Source: Ciona intestinalis (lineage: Eukaryota; Chordata; Ascidiacea; Phlebobranchia; Cionidae). Taken from it: DNA of 64,000 nucleotides. The notes below the pieces were generated by a model. The model made no database searches, was not told the origin of the DNA, and saw only the letters and a program-made list of their open reading frames with translations. The position numbers and the translations under genes are program-made. Below, in pieces: positions 11,653 through 23,652 of this stretch (within the stretch, counting starts at the first letter, position 1; each line of letters opens with the position of its first letter). Where the stretch lies: positions 3,736,646-3,800,645 of the forward strand of contig NC_020170.2 in assembly GCF_000224145.3 (NCBI RefSeq), in the 5' to 3' direction.

Positions 11653-14280
11653 ATGGCAACTGTACCAGTGGTTGTTCTAACTTCTCCAGTTGAGAGCAAA
11701 CAAATTATTTCTCCAGATGAGGTTGGTTTTAAAAATAAAACAAATGTTTTTTTATAATTTTTTTTTGTAAAATAAACAGTGTAGTGTTATTATGGTTTCC
11801 ATATGCTTCCAATTAGTAACTGTAAATTATATATTTTTATGCAGTTGTTTTTACATTGGTGAATGTACTGACGTACTGTCATCAGTACTTCGTCAAAAAT
11901 GACAAAATTTAGACACTAGTAAAGAATCTTCTAGTCTGTTACAGATTAGTCAGGTGGGAAGTGTTAGAGGATGGTAGTAAAGGATTTTGGTTAGGGTCAA
12001 GGGCTAGTAGTTAAGTTTTATTCGCTAGCAGATAACATATGATTTTTTTAATATTACCAAAATTTCAAAAAAACTTACTTTTTTCTGCTTATAGCTTCCA
12101 GGAAATGATGTAAAGTTCGCGGTTTGGCATCAAATTCCAAAGAATAAAATAACAGGAGATGATCTACATTGTCCAAGGATCAGAGTTGGTAAATCAATAA
12201 TTTCACTTAGACCTGATGTATAACATGGTGGTCATTAATATTACCATAAATAAATGAATGTCAATTATTAAAAAAAATATACCCACACATTACATATGTG
12301 TTAATTCATAGAAGGGCACAAGATATAAACCTGTTATTACAAATGTTGTGCCCCGCCCTGCTATGATAAAGCAAGTTATATTTATTCATTTATTATTTTT
12401 TATAACTGGAATTTTTTTATTTATACACCACACATTTCAGAACATTTTGAAAAAAATTATAGGAATAAATATGTGTTTATACAGGTAGAAAATATTGATT
12501 ATCCATTTGGAATGTATATTTATATATATATCAAATTTAGATTTTATCTTATACCCTTTGCATTAAAATCATCTATTTTCCAGGACCTGTTATATCCAGT
12601 GAAAGCAGCAGCAGCAGTAGCAGTAGCAGCAGTAGTAGTGATTCAGATGCTGACACCCCACGTTTGCATCTAAGGCATAATTATAAAAGCAAATATGAAA
12701 ACTGGAAAAAAGCAACTGTGAGTTTTGCTATAATTTAACAAAATAACTTGTTTTTTAAAATAATAGTGTCACAACTTTATTACTTTTACAGGTCCAAAGT
12801 AATATTCATATAGAGTACAATTTTTTTAAAAATAATTATAATATTCCCACCCTGAAAAATCTGTTTTTTAAATGTAGAATATCACATATTTTTATTTTTT
12901 AAAAGCCAAAACTACTATCCATATAGGATAGAGATAAAAAAATATATTTAATTATCGTAACACTATACACCTACCCTACTTTTGCTTAGAATTTCTCTGA
13001 ACACTTTTGAAAATTTCTCTGTAATTAGCCTACCCCGTAACTTATTTTAACCATATATCTTTATTCCTGTTTTTCCTGTAGTACAACAAATTTTGTAAAA
13101 ATAAAATAACACCATAATGTGACTGATTTCACAGTATTACTTTCACAGATAAAATAACCTGAATTAAAAAAATTGCAAAATTTTTCAGGTTGTAAATTTT
13201 TCTTACCAAGACTTGGGTCATGACTACCAAGTGAAAAACTTTGTGCGAGTTTTAAAAACTCTCGAGAATTGTGTGCAGCTAAATCTTGTTGATAATTCAC
13301 TTGTTGATTTGAAAGCAGTTCAACTACCAAAATGTCATTCTCTGAATTTGAGGAAAAATTATTTCTGTTCTTTCAATGTAAGTTTGTGGGTTGTATTTAA
13401 AAACGGTGAACGAATATAATTATTCTTGTGTGCTTGGGCAACAATTAATGTATCCCTGTATGTTGGGCCAATAACTTATTTATTCTCACCAATTTGGGCA
13501 AGGAAGTCCTTATAACAGTGTTCCGTTTACACATATTATGCCCGCTTACGAGCTACCATGTATTATGTGACTTTATGAAATTTTCAATACATACCTACGT
13601 AGTGTATGGGATGCAATAAAACTTTCATCTAAATTAAACACAATAATATTATTTTCACCTTATTCCACAGGATCTTCCAGTTTCCAAAGAACTGTTGCAT
13701 CTCAATCTTTGTGAGAACAACATTTCGAATCTGAAAGGCTCCGAAAAATTTAAACATCTGAAAACCCTTGACCTTTCTTTGAACCCCATTCATTTTGAGC
13801 CAAACTACAGAAAAAGGTTTCAAATTAAATAACACAAAAGATTGATATACTAGCTTTTACTTTAGTTCGTCTGCCCTTTTATTCTATTTGGGTGAGGTCC
13901 TACAGCGTAGCGTGCCTTGGAACATGAAATTTAGTCAAGAGTTGGCCTATATTTTCTCCTTATATATATTTTTTGGAAAAATATCTTTTTTTTACAAAAC
14001 TTTCTTTACAAAACTAAAATGAGGTCTTCCCCATGAGTACATTAATTAGACATTCTGTATTGTCCATAACTACTATTTTTATACAAAAATTACTTTAATG
14101 ACTAAATACTCATATCCTAATGATAAATAATTTTCCTCTGACCTCAAATTTTATCTTGAATCCTCTTTGAACAGAGTGATTGCTAAATTTCCAAAGCTAG
14201 AATTCTTGGATGGTGTTCTTGTTGATGTAGAGGAAAGAGATGGAACATTTAATGAAGAAAACACTTGTGTTCTTATGTGA
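11653..14280 (+). CDS. Small leucine-rich-repeat protein with poly-Ser linker
   Basis: Six exons in phase: 11653..11721, 12095..12188, 12584..12717, 13189..13377, 13671..13816, 14175..14280; 245 aa. The N-terminal third is non-repetitive (MATVPVVVLTSPVESKQ). Exon 3 contains a run of 12 Ser codons (AGC/AGT) followed by Asp/Ser. Exons 4-6 encode about four LRR units (CVQLNLVDNSLVDLKAVQLP, ELLHLNLCENNISNLKG, LKTLDLSLNPIHFEP) and an LRR cap (YRKRVIAKFPKLEFLDGV), the layout of short intracellular or axonemal LRR proteins. There is no signal peptide or membrane segment. The start is the first ATG of an exon with a good donor (GAG|gttggt). A polyadenylation signal follows at 14489. LRR domains bind protein partners; the partner here is unknown and I cannot name a vertebrate orthologue. 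Confidence 0.85.
12603..12642 (+). repeat. AGC/AGT microsatellite coding poly-Ser
   Basis: Twelve consecutive AGC or AGT codons inside exon 3 of the LRR gene. The mixture of AGC and AGT breaks the perfect repeat. Length polymorphism between individuals would change the Ser run without shifting the frame. Confidence 0.85.
13886..13950 (+). repeat. Dispersed repeat 'GGTGAGGTCCTACAG...GTTGGCC'
   Basis: Shares GGGTGAGGTCCTACAGCGTA and a GAGTTGGCC end with copies at 19060, 19152, 21209, 22301, 44612 and 63376. Confidence 0.6.
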
Positions 14281-14488
14281 ATTTAGTATTTGTAATACAA
14301 AATAGCAGTAGCTCCATTCATTTAGCAATGAAATCCACCAATTTACTCATAACAGTATTATTGGGTTTTACAGCCTTTTAACTGATTTTTTCCATACTTT
14401 TTATTTTGTACTGACTGTCTGTTTGCTGTTGATTTCTCTTTTTTCATTGGTCTAATGATTTGATCCTTACTATCTTTTGAAAGAGATA

Positions 14489-14494
14489 AATAAA
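14489..14494 (+). other. Polyadenylation signal of the LRR gene
   Basis: AATAAA about 210 bases after the TGA of the LRR gene, followed by a T-rich stretch. Confidence 0.5.
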
Positions 14495-15319
14495 TTTTTT
14501 TTTATAAATTTAATCAGTAAGGTTATGCATTCATAAGGCTTGCTGTCGTACATTTTCACAGACACTTTTACCATTTTGACATTTTTAATGTAATTAATAT
14601 AAATCATGCTTGTACAAAGAACCTTTTACTGTGCTTAAATAATATTCATTTTCTTGCTATCACTATTTCTAACTAAATACATATGAAGCCATTTTTCATT
14701 TTACTGTACAGAAATTTCCCCACTTGTAAATACACCTAGCTGTTTTAACTGTTCTTAGTGACTCTTTTGCAATTCTATTTTAATCATGATTTTTAGTTTT
14801 ACACCGTATTATATTTGTAGCATCTTACTTCATTTGCACTTAACAATTTAGCAGTACATCGATTTATCGGAAACTTGTCGTTATTATTTTATATACCAAG
14901 AAAAAATAAGCCTTGTCCTGGATAAGTGTATTTGTAAAACGAGTAAAACATTGTGCATTCGCACATATGTAAGCAAACCCAATGCTTACTAGATCTGACC
15001 TCATGCTTATTTAAAACATGATTGTCACCAAAAGAAATAAGGTATACAAAAATATTTAAGAGAATGCAAGCTGCCCAGGACTCTCTAGACAGCAATGTAT
15101 TTGATTGTACTTTAAACATATAATGCAGTTCACCAAACATAACGATACATACATACATGAAATTGAAGAATAACGTTGCAAGCAGGAAAAAACAAATAAG
15201 GTAATAAAAAGGACTGCAACAACAAATGAGGTGAATGTACTACTCAGTTGAGTAAAGTAAAACAGTATGGAAAAAATGATTTTTGAAGAAGTGTTGACAG
15301 AAAGTTTAACAAAACACAT

Positions 15320-15515
15320 AGCAAGATGGGGAAGGATGGGTCAACTTTTCAGTCTATTTTTTAGCCCAATTGGTAGTAAACAAAGAACATTCAAAAAATT
15401 ATAAAATTGTATCCTTACGACTTCCGTAGACCTTTGTTATTTGTTTAAAACACGATCAGGATAGTTCGATATTATGTGTTAAATGTATCCGGTCATCCCC
15501 CACACCATTATATAT
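15320..15515 (-). mobile_element. MITE, diverged
   Basis: GCAAGATGGGGAAGGATGGG ... GTCATCCCCCACACCATTA with the internal GGTAGTAAACAAAGAACATT landmark. Confidence 0.8.
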
Positions 15516-16341
15516 ATAGCTCATACCAGGCATACTATAAGTGTAATATAGCACATCTGGCATTATACGCTAGGAGTGTCATTACCCTGATGAGGGTGAT
15601 CTGAATAGGTCAAAATGTTGGTTCACAAACTAATAAATGAAAAGAAGAGTTCATTGGAATATAATCTATACAGACATAAAAAAACTTAAACTGCTGTTTG
15701 ATTTTAAATTACAGATAGGACGGTTTGAAAAGAAAACTGCAAAAGGACAAAATAATTCAAATATACTGAAGAAAAGTTAATGTTGCACAAAAACATGAAT
15801 TTCATAAGGTTTATAGCAGATTGAAAATTTGTTTCAAAAACGCAGCATAAGCACTGTGGAAAATAATACTTTAGTGTAATTTAAACACACTACTCTGTGT
15901 TTACACCAAAACATTCTCCGTTTTACAAAGGATTTTGAGAATGAGTTTTTGATTGAAATAAACAAAAAAATACAGAAAACCGTAAAAATCACAAAATTTG
16001 ACCCCAATAGTTAGTACAGCTCAGCAGTATGAACTTAAATAACAAACATAAAATTCACGCATATAAATATTCTATGGCATATGTAAATGATATTTTAAAC
16101 TGTGGCATGAGAAAATTGAATGTGCATACATGATAAATGAAATACTAGACTGCAAACGTTAAACGATGACTCACTGTTTGATTTGGACAAAAAAGGAATA
16201 AATTAATAATTTTTTTAGGAAGTGCATGAAAAATGCTAATTGTTTTGCAACCTTGTAGTATTGGGTAACACTTGAAATTTAAAATAAACAAACAAAGAAG
16301 GACCCATTTCATAATCTTGTCACTAAAAAAAAAACACATTT

Positions 16342-19300
16342 TTACTGCATATATATAAGATCAAACCAAACTTGTGAGTCTACTGGTTTTGTATTGCGGA
16401 TTTGAAAACCTGATATTTGGTGATTTATAACGCAATGTGCTGAACCATGACGGTCAAAAGCTCCACACTGCTGGTATGTTGATGGTGTTTGAGAAACATC
16501 AACAAAATACTCTATGAGCCCACATTCAGTACAGTATCTGTAGAAATGAAGATTTTTCGAAAATAAAAGGCTGGGATAGTTATTAATGCAAAACTATGGA
16601 ATTTCCGAAAGTTTTATAAACTGTTGTTGACAAATATCATAGATTTCAATTTAATTAAGTTTTAGTATGAATTGGACTTGACTTTTAAGGCACACAAAGG
16701 GCCTTAAACGCTTACTCAGTACTTTATTCTTTTTCCAATCTGTATGAGTAAAGGCCTATACCTTGGCATGCAATGGGCCCAAAAAAATGCTAAAGTTGTT
16801 CCATTGCCCCAACATTCATGGTACTACAATTTAATAGTAACCACAGGATTGGAGCAATATCTATTAAGTGTCTTGCCCTTGACACAAACACATATAAGTA
16901 TTGATATTAGTATCAAGAAATAGCCCTCAGTTACAATGCAAGCACAATACCCTTACCAGTATTAAGTAATACAGCTAAAATGAACCTATTCTATTCACAG
17001 TTTTTAAGGCTTAAAGCCAAGTAAAAAAAAAACATATATATATATATATATATATAGTTTTGCAAAAGATTATAAAAAACATCTATAAATACTACTCACC
17101 TAAGCTGCATATCTGCGTTCCCCGTTTTTACAAGAATATATTGGACATAACTTGGCGTGCTGAATAAAACTTTAATTACATCGTCAGTTTGTAATTTACT
17201 GACGAGAAAATGCTTGTTCATTCCCCCACTGTCTATATACAATTCATTAGCAGTAGATAAGTCTGCAGAGGTTAAAGTAGTGGATACCTGTAAAGAATAA
17301 ACACACATATATATATATACATAAATTTATTATTTTATTTTAAATTTCTTTTTTACGGATATTGTACATTGACATAAAACACAAATATGTTTCTTTTATG
17401 AAATCAATATTTGTATTTTAGATTAGGCAGAGGTGAGAGTTGTAGTTTTACCTGTAGGTTTTAGAAATGGAGATATATAGTTATATATATCTATAGTTAT
17501 TTTATTGGTTTCTGCATTTTCATTACCTTGGACATTTTATGAAAGTTTTTGTTTAATCAACTTAAAATATAAATTCATGAAATTTATAAATGTAAAAATA
17601 GCAGGAAACAAGTTTCACCCATCGAAACTTTATTTATTTACATGAAAGCTATTGTTGTATTGAACTTTATTATTATTGTATTATACTTCCATTTTATTGA
17701 CTTTACAAATTCGAATGAACCGTCACATTACACAATCACTTCAAATGGTTTATACCAAGTCAAGCAAACAGTACAAAATAACATACCTTGACAGCATACA
17801 CAACTAGTCAAGAATAATTAAAAAAAATAAAAAGTCAAAAGCTCTTATGAGTAAAAATCGTCTTTTAAACAATTAACAATGGTCTATGCGAGTCATGAGA
17901 ATACAATTTTAAAATTCCTAAAATGTTTTTTTTTGTTTACTACCAAATGGGTCGAGAAAATAGAATGAAAATGTGTCTTTTCTTCTACCACCCTACTTTA
18001 TTAGTAGTATAGGCTCACCTCTGCTTTAATATTAACATGAGGGTTAGTTGCTTGCGGTTCTCGTGAGAACTTAGTGTCTGTAATTAATTGTTTCTTGCCA
18101 GCAAGAGACGACATTTTACCTGAAAATGAAGATTGTTTATTCCTTTGTGGAAATATTTCGTTACAGACCGTAAATTATAAGTGTGAATAAACAGTGTGAC
18201 TCCCCATTAAAGTTAGGACACATGATTTCCTTTGGGTCCATGATACAATGCTTACATGCAAGAAGGGACATGTCCGTGTTACATTTATACTGTTACTAAT
18301 TACTTCGCTTTTATAAAATAATTTTTTTGGCAATTTGAAATATTAATTCATAAACGTAGTGATAGAAACACATTTTGTGAACGGCCAGTTTAACAGCACT
18401 GATGTGAAAATGCATTGCATAGTTTTACCTGTATAAGTATAGCACACTTCGAAAATATCTGTTTAATAATTTACATGCTATTAATAATTTAACATTGCAA
18501 GTTAAGCAATTTGCTTCCCACGTTACTAAGTTAGTTCGCAAATTGCTCGTTTAAAAAAATTACACTTTTAAAATTTATACAAAAATACTAGTATTTTAGT
18601 CACATAAGTCACCTATATGTTGAAAAAGGCCTTTAGAAAATTGTGGCATTCTCTTTTTAATATTGGCTTCACATTCAGAGCTCGATTTCTCAGGATTACA
18701 AGATTGTATCCTCATAACATCTAACATTAACCAATCTATTGGTTTCAATCCATAAAATGTGAAAAAGAAAGAAGCCCTGGATATAAAACAACATCAAAGT
18801 TAAATACGCTCAAAATAAGTGGCCTGACTGTTTTGTTTACCCAAAGCAAACACAAACAACAAAGAAAATGAACACCACATGTTTGCTATAACTCATAAAC
18901 AGTAGGTAGAGGTTTTGTGGTAAACCTTTGTAATTAAAAGGAAACAAAATCCCTAGTACATTTCCACATGTAAAAAAAGCTATTGTCGTAGGGAATACAA
19001 AGTAAAAGATCATTTCTACAGTTTATATACATTAACATAGGAAATCCCTAGGTGCAGATTAATGGGCCAACTCAACTTAAATTTAAGTCTCATGGCACGC
19101 TGTAGGACCTCACTCATATAGAACAGAATGTGCATGTACAATGCTAAGGTAATGGGCCAACTCTGGCCTTAATCTCGAGTCCCGTGTCACGCTATACTAT
19201 AAAACCTCACCCATGTAGTGTAAAAAATGTAACAGAAGATAAAGATTATAGATATACGTAACCTACCAAGCTGGGATATCTCTTCTACGAAATAATTTTC

Positions 19301-22300
19301 CGATTGAGTTAAAAGTTGACAAAGAAATATATCCAAAGTCAGTTTCCTTGTTTTCAGCAACAATCTTTTTCATTGATTCAACAAAGCTGTGGAAAATTAG
19401 TAATATTATTATTGGCACTAGGGTTAACTTTAGTAGTAGAAGTATAGTAAGTTTATTATATGCACAACATGGTATACTATATGACATTGGTAGGTGTTTT
19501 ATATGGGCTATATGCTGTTAGTATATAGTAGGGTGTGGGAAGATGAAACACCTTTTTAATTTGGTATTGAACAAAAAAAGGACATTCAAAGAATTATAAA
19601 ACTATATCCTCATGACTTACATAGACCATAGCCCACAGTTCTTTATTAGATTAATAAGTATAATAACAGAAAAAACATGATTACGCATAAACAAGTACTA
19701 CTGTTGAGTAAAAAAATGCCTACAGTTTAAAAACAGAAAAATAAATGGAAAGATTTAACAGTACAGGTGTGTGGGTGTGGCCAATACTTTGAGCAGAAAG
19801 TTATCATTTTAAATTTATCAGAAAACTAATTACACTTTAAAACATAATATATGTATTGCACCAGCTTTGATTGTGTATAAATTTTAATTTGTATTGCATA
19901 TTTTGTAAAATTGTTGGCACATAGTGTCGCGTTGCTTATATCAGATCCTGTTTTGAATAAGCTAAACTACTGATTCATAATTTATATGAAGTAACAGACT
20001 AGCAGTTGCTGAATAAACAGGAAAGGCAAAGAGGAAACGGCATCAACAATAAATTGATTGAATATTGAATTGATAATGTTTTGACTTGCTAACTTGTTAA
20101 TATTTTAACAAATTCAAATTTTATAATTTAAATAAATTAAAACTAATTAGGAAGAATACAAATTAAGGGAAAAATTTGAACTGATGATTTAGTAGGATTT
20201 AAATCAATTATATATATATATAATATTAATATATATATATATTTATTATGTATACTATTATTTAAAAACAGAATATATATACAGTTCTTATAGCCTATAT
20301 GTATACTTAGGTAAACACTTACACACACTGTAGAATGCCTTTATTTATCATAGATAACACATAAAAATAAACAATAAAACACCTTACAGTTTACATAGTA
20401 TGTAGACAAACGTCTTAAGCAAAGTCGTATACACATTAATGTGTTTGATTTTGTGTGGTTTTAACAAAATGTAGGTTTGGGTTGTAGGAAAAGGGTTTGT
20501 GCGGGTAAAACTAAAGTGTGTTTAAACTACAATCAAAAATTGAGAATTAAACCAATAAACCACACACTGTCGAGTATATTTTTCAGCTTTTTGTTAGTAT
20601 TTTTAAGGACTACACAGGGTACATACTAAAAAAACTTATTTTTAGCAAGAGCTGTAACTAATGCGGAGGCAGACAGTATTTAATTATTCAAGCATCTCTG
20701 CAGGAAGAAACAGCTTAATGCCCGGAACCAACTGAGCAACTGCCGTGCTATCATATTACTTAATCCAAACTACCACACAAAGATATAAAAAGCCTGTAAC
20801 CGTCCATTACAGCATTATAATGGCAGAGTGTCGGGTCCAGTCTAGTGTATATTACTTTCAAACAGTTGGCACTCTGTCCTTTCACAGCTGAACAATAGGC
20901 CTAAAACAACACACACATTCAGACAAAAAATCCTTTCAAGTTTCTCGGTGGCAGTTTAAAAAGACAACAAAACAGCGGTTGGGTACTTTTATATTAGAGA
21001 ACACTGGACAGTGCTACAGCTGGCCACTGCTAGCATTGTGAGTGAATGTGTGCTTGGGAAAAAAGAGCAAAAAAAATCACCCACAAAGTAACATAAAACA
21101 GAACACTCGTGTTTAACAACTGTTGTTTTCCGGCAACAATAAAGTAAAGTTACATTCATAGATTAATTCATTCAAACTAAAAGTACAATCTACATATTTA
21201 TATTTGGATAATGGGCCAACCCTGGTCTAAATCTCAAGTCTAAGGTGTGTCGCCACTGCCATACAACCACGCCCATATCAAACAAATCATATTAATAATA
21301 ATTTATAAAATATCTGCAAACTTTAAAAAATAAGCATAAAAAAACAAAACTCACCCTTTTACGGCAATAACATCATCCTCTAACATGAGATAGTAGTCTG
21401 CTTTATTCCTGCAAACAAACATCAGATATGCTGCGTCAAAAACTTCTTTTGATCTCCATTGTACGCGCTCTGAGGGGTCCCCAAGGGTTTGGGGTAAGTT
21501 AAATGAGGGGTAAAGGTGGGTAGGGGGTGAAATGACCTGTAGTAACCCCGTGTCAACTTCTCGAGTAAAAGTGTTGTACACTTCCCTGAGTAAAATATTG
21601 ACGTTAATAAAATAAAGTAAATATTATAATATATTAGCAGTTAGCACCACAGTTAGATTTCTTTTGGTTGCGTTTGATAAAATTGGAAAAAAAACAGTTT
21701 AAAAATAATGATATATATTCATATATAACTATATATATATATAGATATCATTTGAATGTATATATATATATAGAATAGGAAAACATTGCAATACACTCAT
21801 TTTTTTGACAAAACCACTAAAATATATCAAAAAATGATTAGTATCGGTTGTAATACAACACTGCACCAAAAGAAACCAAAACTAGGTATAAAATGTTGTA
21901 ATACCCCATGGTCTTATGCACATAATCCATATCAGTTTCCGCTAAAAACACAACAATTGAGGTTTTATTTTCATTCACAGGGTACATGCTACGGCATAAA
22001 CTTCGTATTGTTGTTTCAAGATAGCTGACCCCTTCCCTCTTAACTGAAGGTATTCCAATCACAAATGAATCTTTATTATAATGACCGTGGCCCAGAACAA
22101 CACTAGGAGTGAAATTTTTCTAGAAAAAAAAAAAAAAAATTTTGAATAAAATAAAATATGTATATAATATATATATAACACGACAGTTGGGATTTGGGAA
22201 AGACAGGCTGAGTTTTTAATGTGAATATTTGTTTTAACTAGTGGGGTAAAAACAATATGTATATAAATATAGATGTTAAAATGTATCATGTAGTAAATGG

Positions 22301-23652
22301 GGTAATGGGCCAATCCTGACCTAAATTCGATGACCCATTACGTGCCACGCTGCGGGACCTCACCCACACAAGATAGAATCATGTAGTAAATGGCTTAGCT
22401 TGGGTTAGAAAACTAGACCATGACTTTATTTTTGGCAGTACTATAACACAATACAGTGACATATCATGTCAGGGCACCGCATACCTGGTATAGAAAGGGG
22501 CTTGCATCTATATCATCCTTCGCTTGGTTTATTCCAGAAATTAAGGTCTGAGGCATGTGACCAAGTGGTAGTTGCTTATTAATCTGGTGTAATAAAATAT
22601 TGATAGTTAGATATTAAATACAGAAATTTTCACAATATTAGCATTAAATTGTTTATATAGCGTTGTTTAGGCTATATACCTAAACAGTTGAATAAACGAA
22701 TAAATATAACTTGCTTTATCCTCGTGTGGCAGTAAACAGTCACTCTATAACATGGGTGCTCTGTTTCATACACCTCGTGCCAGCTTACAAGCTACCACAT
22801 ATTGGTATGTAACTTAGTACTAGTTTAAAGTTAAAAAGTTTAAAAAATTAAAAAGTAAAAATTAAATAAGTATTTAGCCTGCCTCAATTTCATTTCGTCT
22901 ATAGAATGGTCCGTTAATATCATACAATACATGACGTAGTTCATCGTGAAACATCGAACTTAAACGTTTCTTGCTTACAACGTTATGCACTGACAGCATA
23001 ATATTGGTGTTTATAATCAGGGCGCCAAAGGACATAGCAAAGCAGATGATTAAAAACACCTGAAAAGAAGAATTTTGTAAAGAAATAGACATTGGGTGAA
23101 ACAATATACATTTGACTTGGTGGTTTTTTAACAACAGTGAGAATGGTCCAGTTTACAAACAGCAATGTCAATAAGATGATGCTACTGTTAGGTTTAAAAT
23201 TTAACTTTATGCATTTATATATTTTTGATCATTTGTACGCCATATATTGTGGCTTCATACACCGCATGCTGTCGTTCACAGCATTAATGAATAGCCTGCA
23301 TCAAACTGCCTTTATTATACATGCATTGCTACCATTTATCAAAAGGCTTAAATGAGACCACACATTGTAATGCTGGTGAAATAAATTATTAACTTAAATT
23401 GAAAATCATGTATTTTATAAAAAACTAAAGATGATTCAAATAGTGATGAAACTCAAATTGGAAAGTTTGAAAGCTTGCTCATTTTTTTATTAACATTTGA
23501 AGAATTTGTTTTGTGCAACAACATATACAACATACGTTAATAATTATGTTTATCTAGAGGTCTACCACACTGTCAGACATTACAGAAAAAATAGTTAATG
23601 TAAATTTTAAAGTTTTAGTAATACCTACCCTCATTGAAGAAGGTAAAACCAT
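16342..23652 (-). CDS. MGAT4: MGAT4-family beta-1,4-N-acetylglucosaminyltransferase (GnT-IV)
   Basis: Ten coding exons, all in phase: 23629..23652, 22883..23059, 22485..22583, 21905..22119, 21355..21585, 19267..19386, 18613..18776, 18019..18119, 17100..17287, 16342..16537; 504 aa against 535 in human MGAT4A. GnT-IV adds a beta-1,4-GlcNAc branch to the alpha-1,3 mannose arm of N-glycans in the Golgi. It is a type II protein: eight cytosolic residues (MVLPSSMR), then a signal anchor at about 9-30. The catalytic part is clear: FVIGIPSVKREGVSYLETT, FLAETDMDYVHKTMG, LLQVISPP, the metal-site-like LEDD at about 240-243, KPIDWLMLDV, SCNPEKSSSEC and GLFQHIGKMSSLAGKKQ, then the C-terminal carbohydrate-binding-like domain ending DLIYMQ. 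It may represent MGAT4A and B together; the C-type is less similar. Intron 2 has a GC donor (GAG|gcaggc). The 1.97-kb intron 19387..21354 shows no coding exon. Confidence 0.93.
17035..17056. repeat. (TA)n microsatellite
   Basis: An uninterrupted TA run in the last MGAT4 intron. Confidence 0.8.
17853..18000 (+). mobile_element. MITE, 5'-truncated
   Basis: Starts in the TTTTAAACAATTAACAATGG landmark and ends CTACCACCCTACTTTA. It ends 19 bases before an MGAT4 exon end. Confidence 0.75.
19060..19127 (-). repeat. Dispersed repeat (GGTGAGGTCC family)
   Basis: AATGGGCCAACTCAACTTAA to CGCTGTAGGACCTCACTCAT, reverse orientation. Confidence 0.6.
19152..19218 (-). repeat. Dispersed repeat (GGTGAGGTCC family), second copy
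   Basis: AATGGGCCAACTCTGGCCTT to AAAACCTCACCCATG, a near-tandem neighbour of the copy at 19060. Confidence 0.6.
19527..19628 (-). mobile_element. MITE, truncated
   Basis: TAGTAGGGTGTGGGAAGATG then the ATTCAAAGAATTATAAAACT landmark; the far end is missing. Confidence 0.7.
21209..21272 (-). repeat. Dispersed repeat (GGTGAGGTCC family)
   Basis: ATAATGGGCCAACCCTGGTC followed by AAATCTCAAGTC, then diverged. Confidence 0.45.
22301..22372 (-). repeat. Dispersed repeat (GGTGAGGTCC family)
   Basis: GTAATGGGCCAATCCTGACC to CACGCTGCGGGACCTCACCC. Confidence 0.65.
22689..22815 (+). mobile_element. tRNA-like SINE, partial
   Basis: ATAACTTGCTTTATCCTCGT, then ACATGGGTGCTCTGTTTCAT and CACCTCGTGCCAGCTTACAA, blocks shared with copies at 36715 (reverse), 41620 and 45886. 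Confidence 0.65.

Larger units (their letters stand above)
14281..16341. other. Convergent 3' intergenic region
   Basis: 3' ends of the LRR gene and MGAT4. It holds a MITE at 15320..15515 and, near 15590, a stretch (CTGATGAGGGTGATCTGAAT then AAAATGTTGGTT) like the 3' ends of some dispersed elements. Confidence 0.5.

Noticed and set aside
21890-21930. Apparent GC donor after ETDMDYV in MGAT4
   Set aside because: Extending to ATGGG|gtatta gives an ordinary GT donor, correct phase and an ungapped match to human ETDIDYVHGVV.
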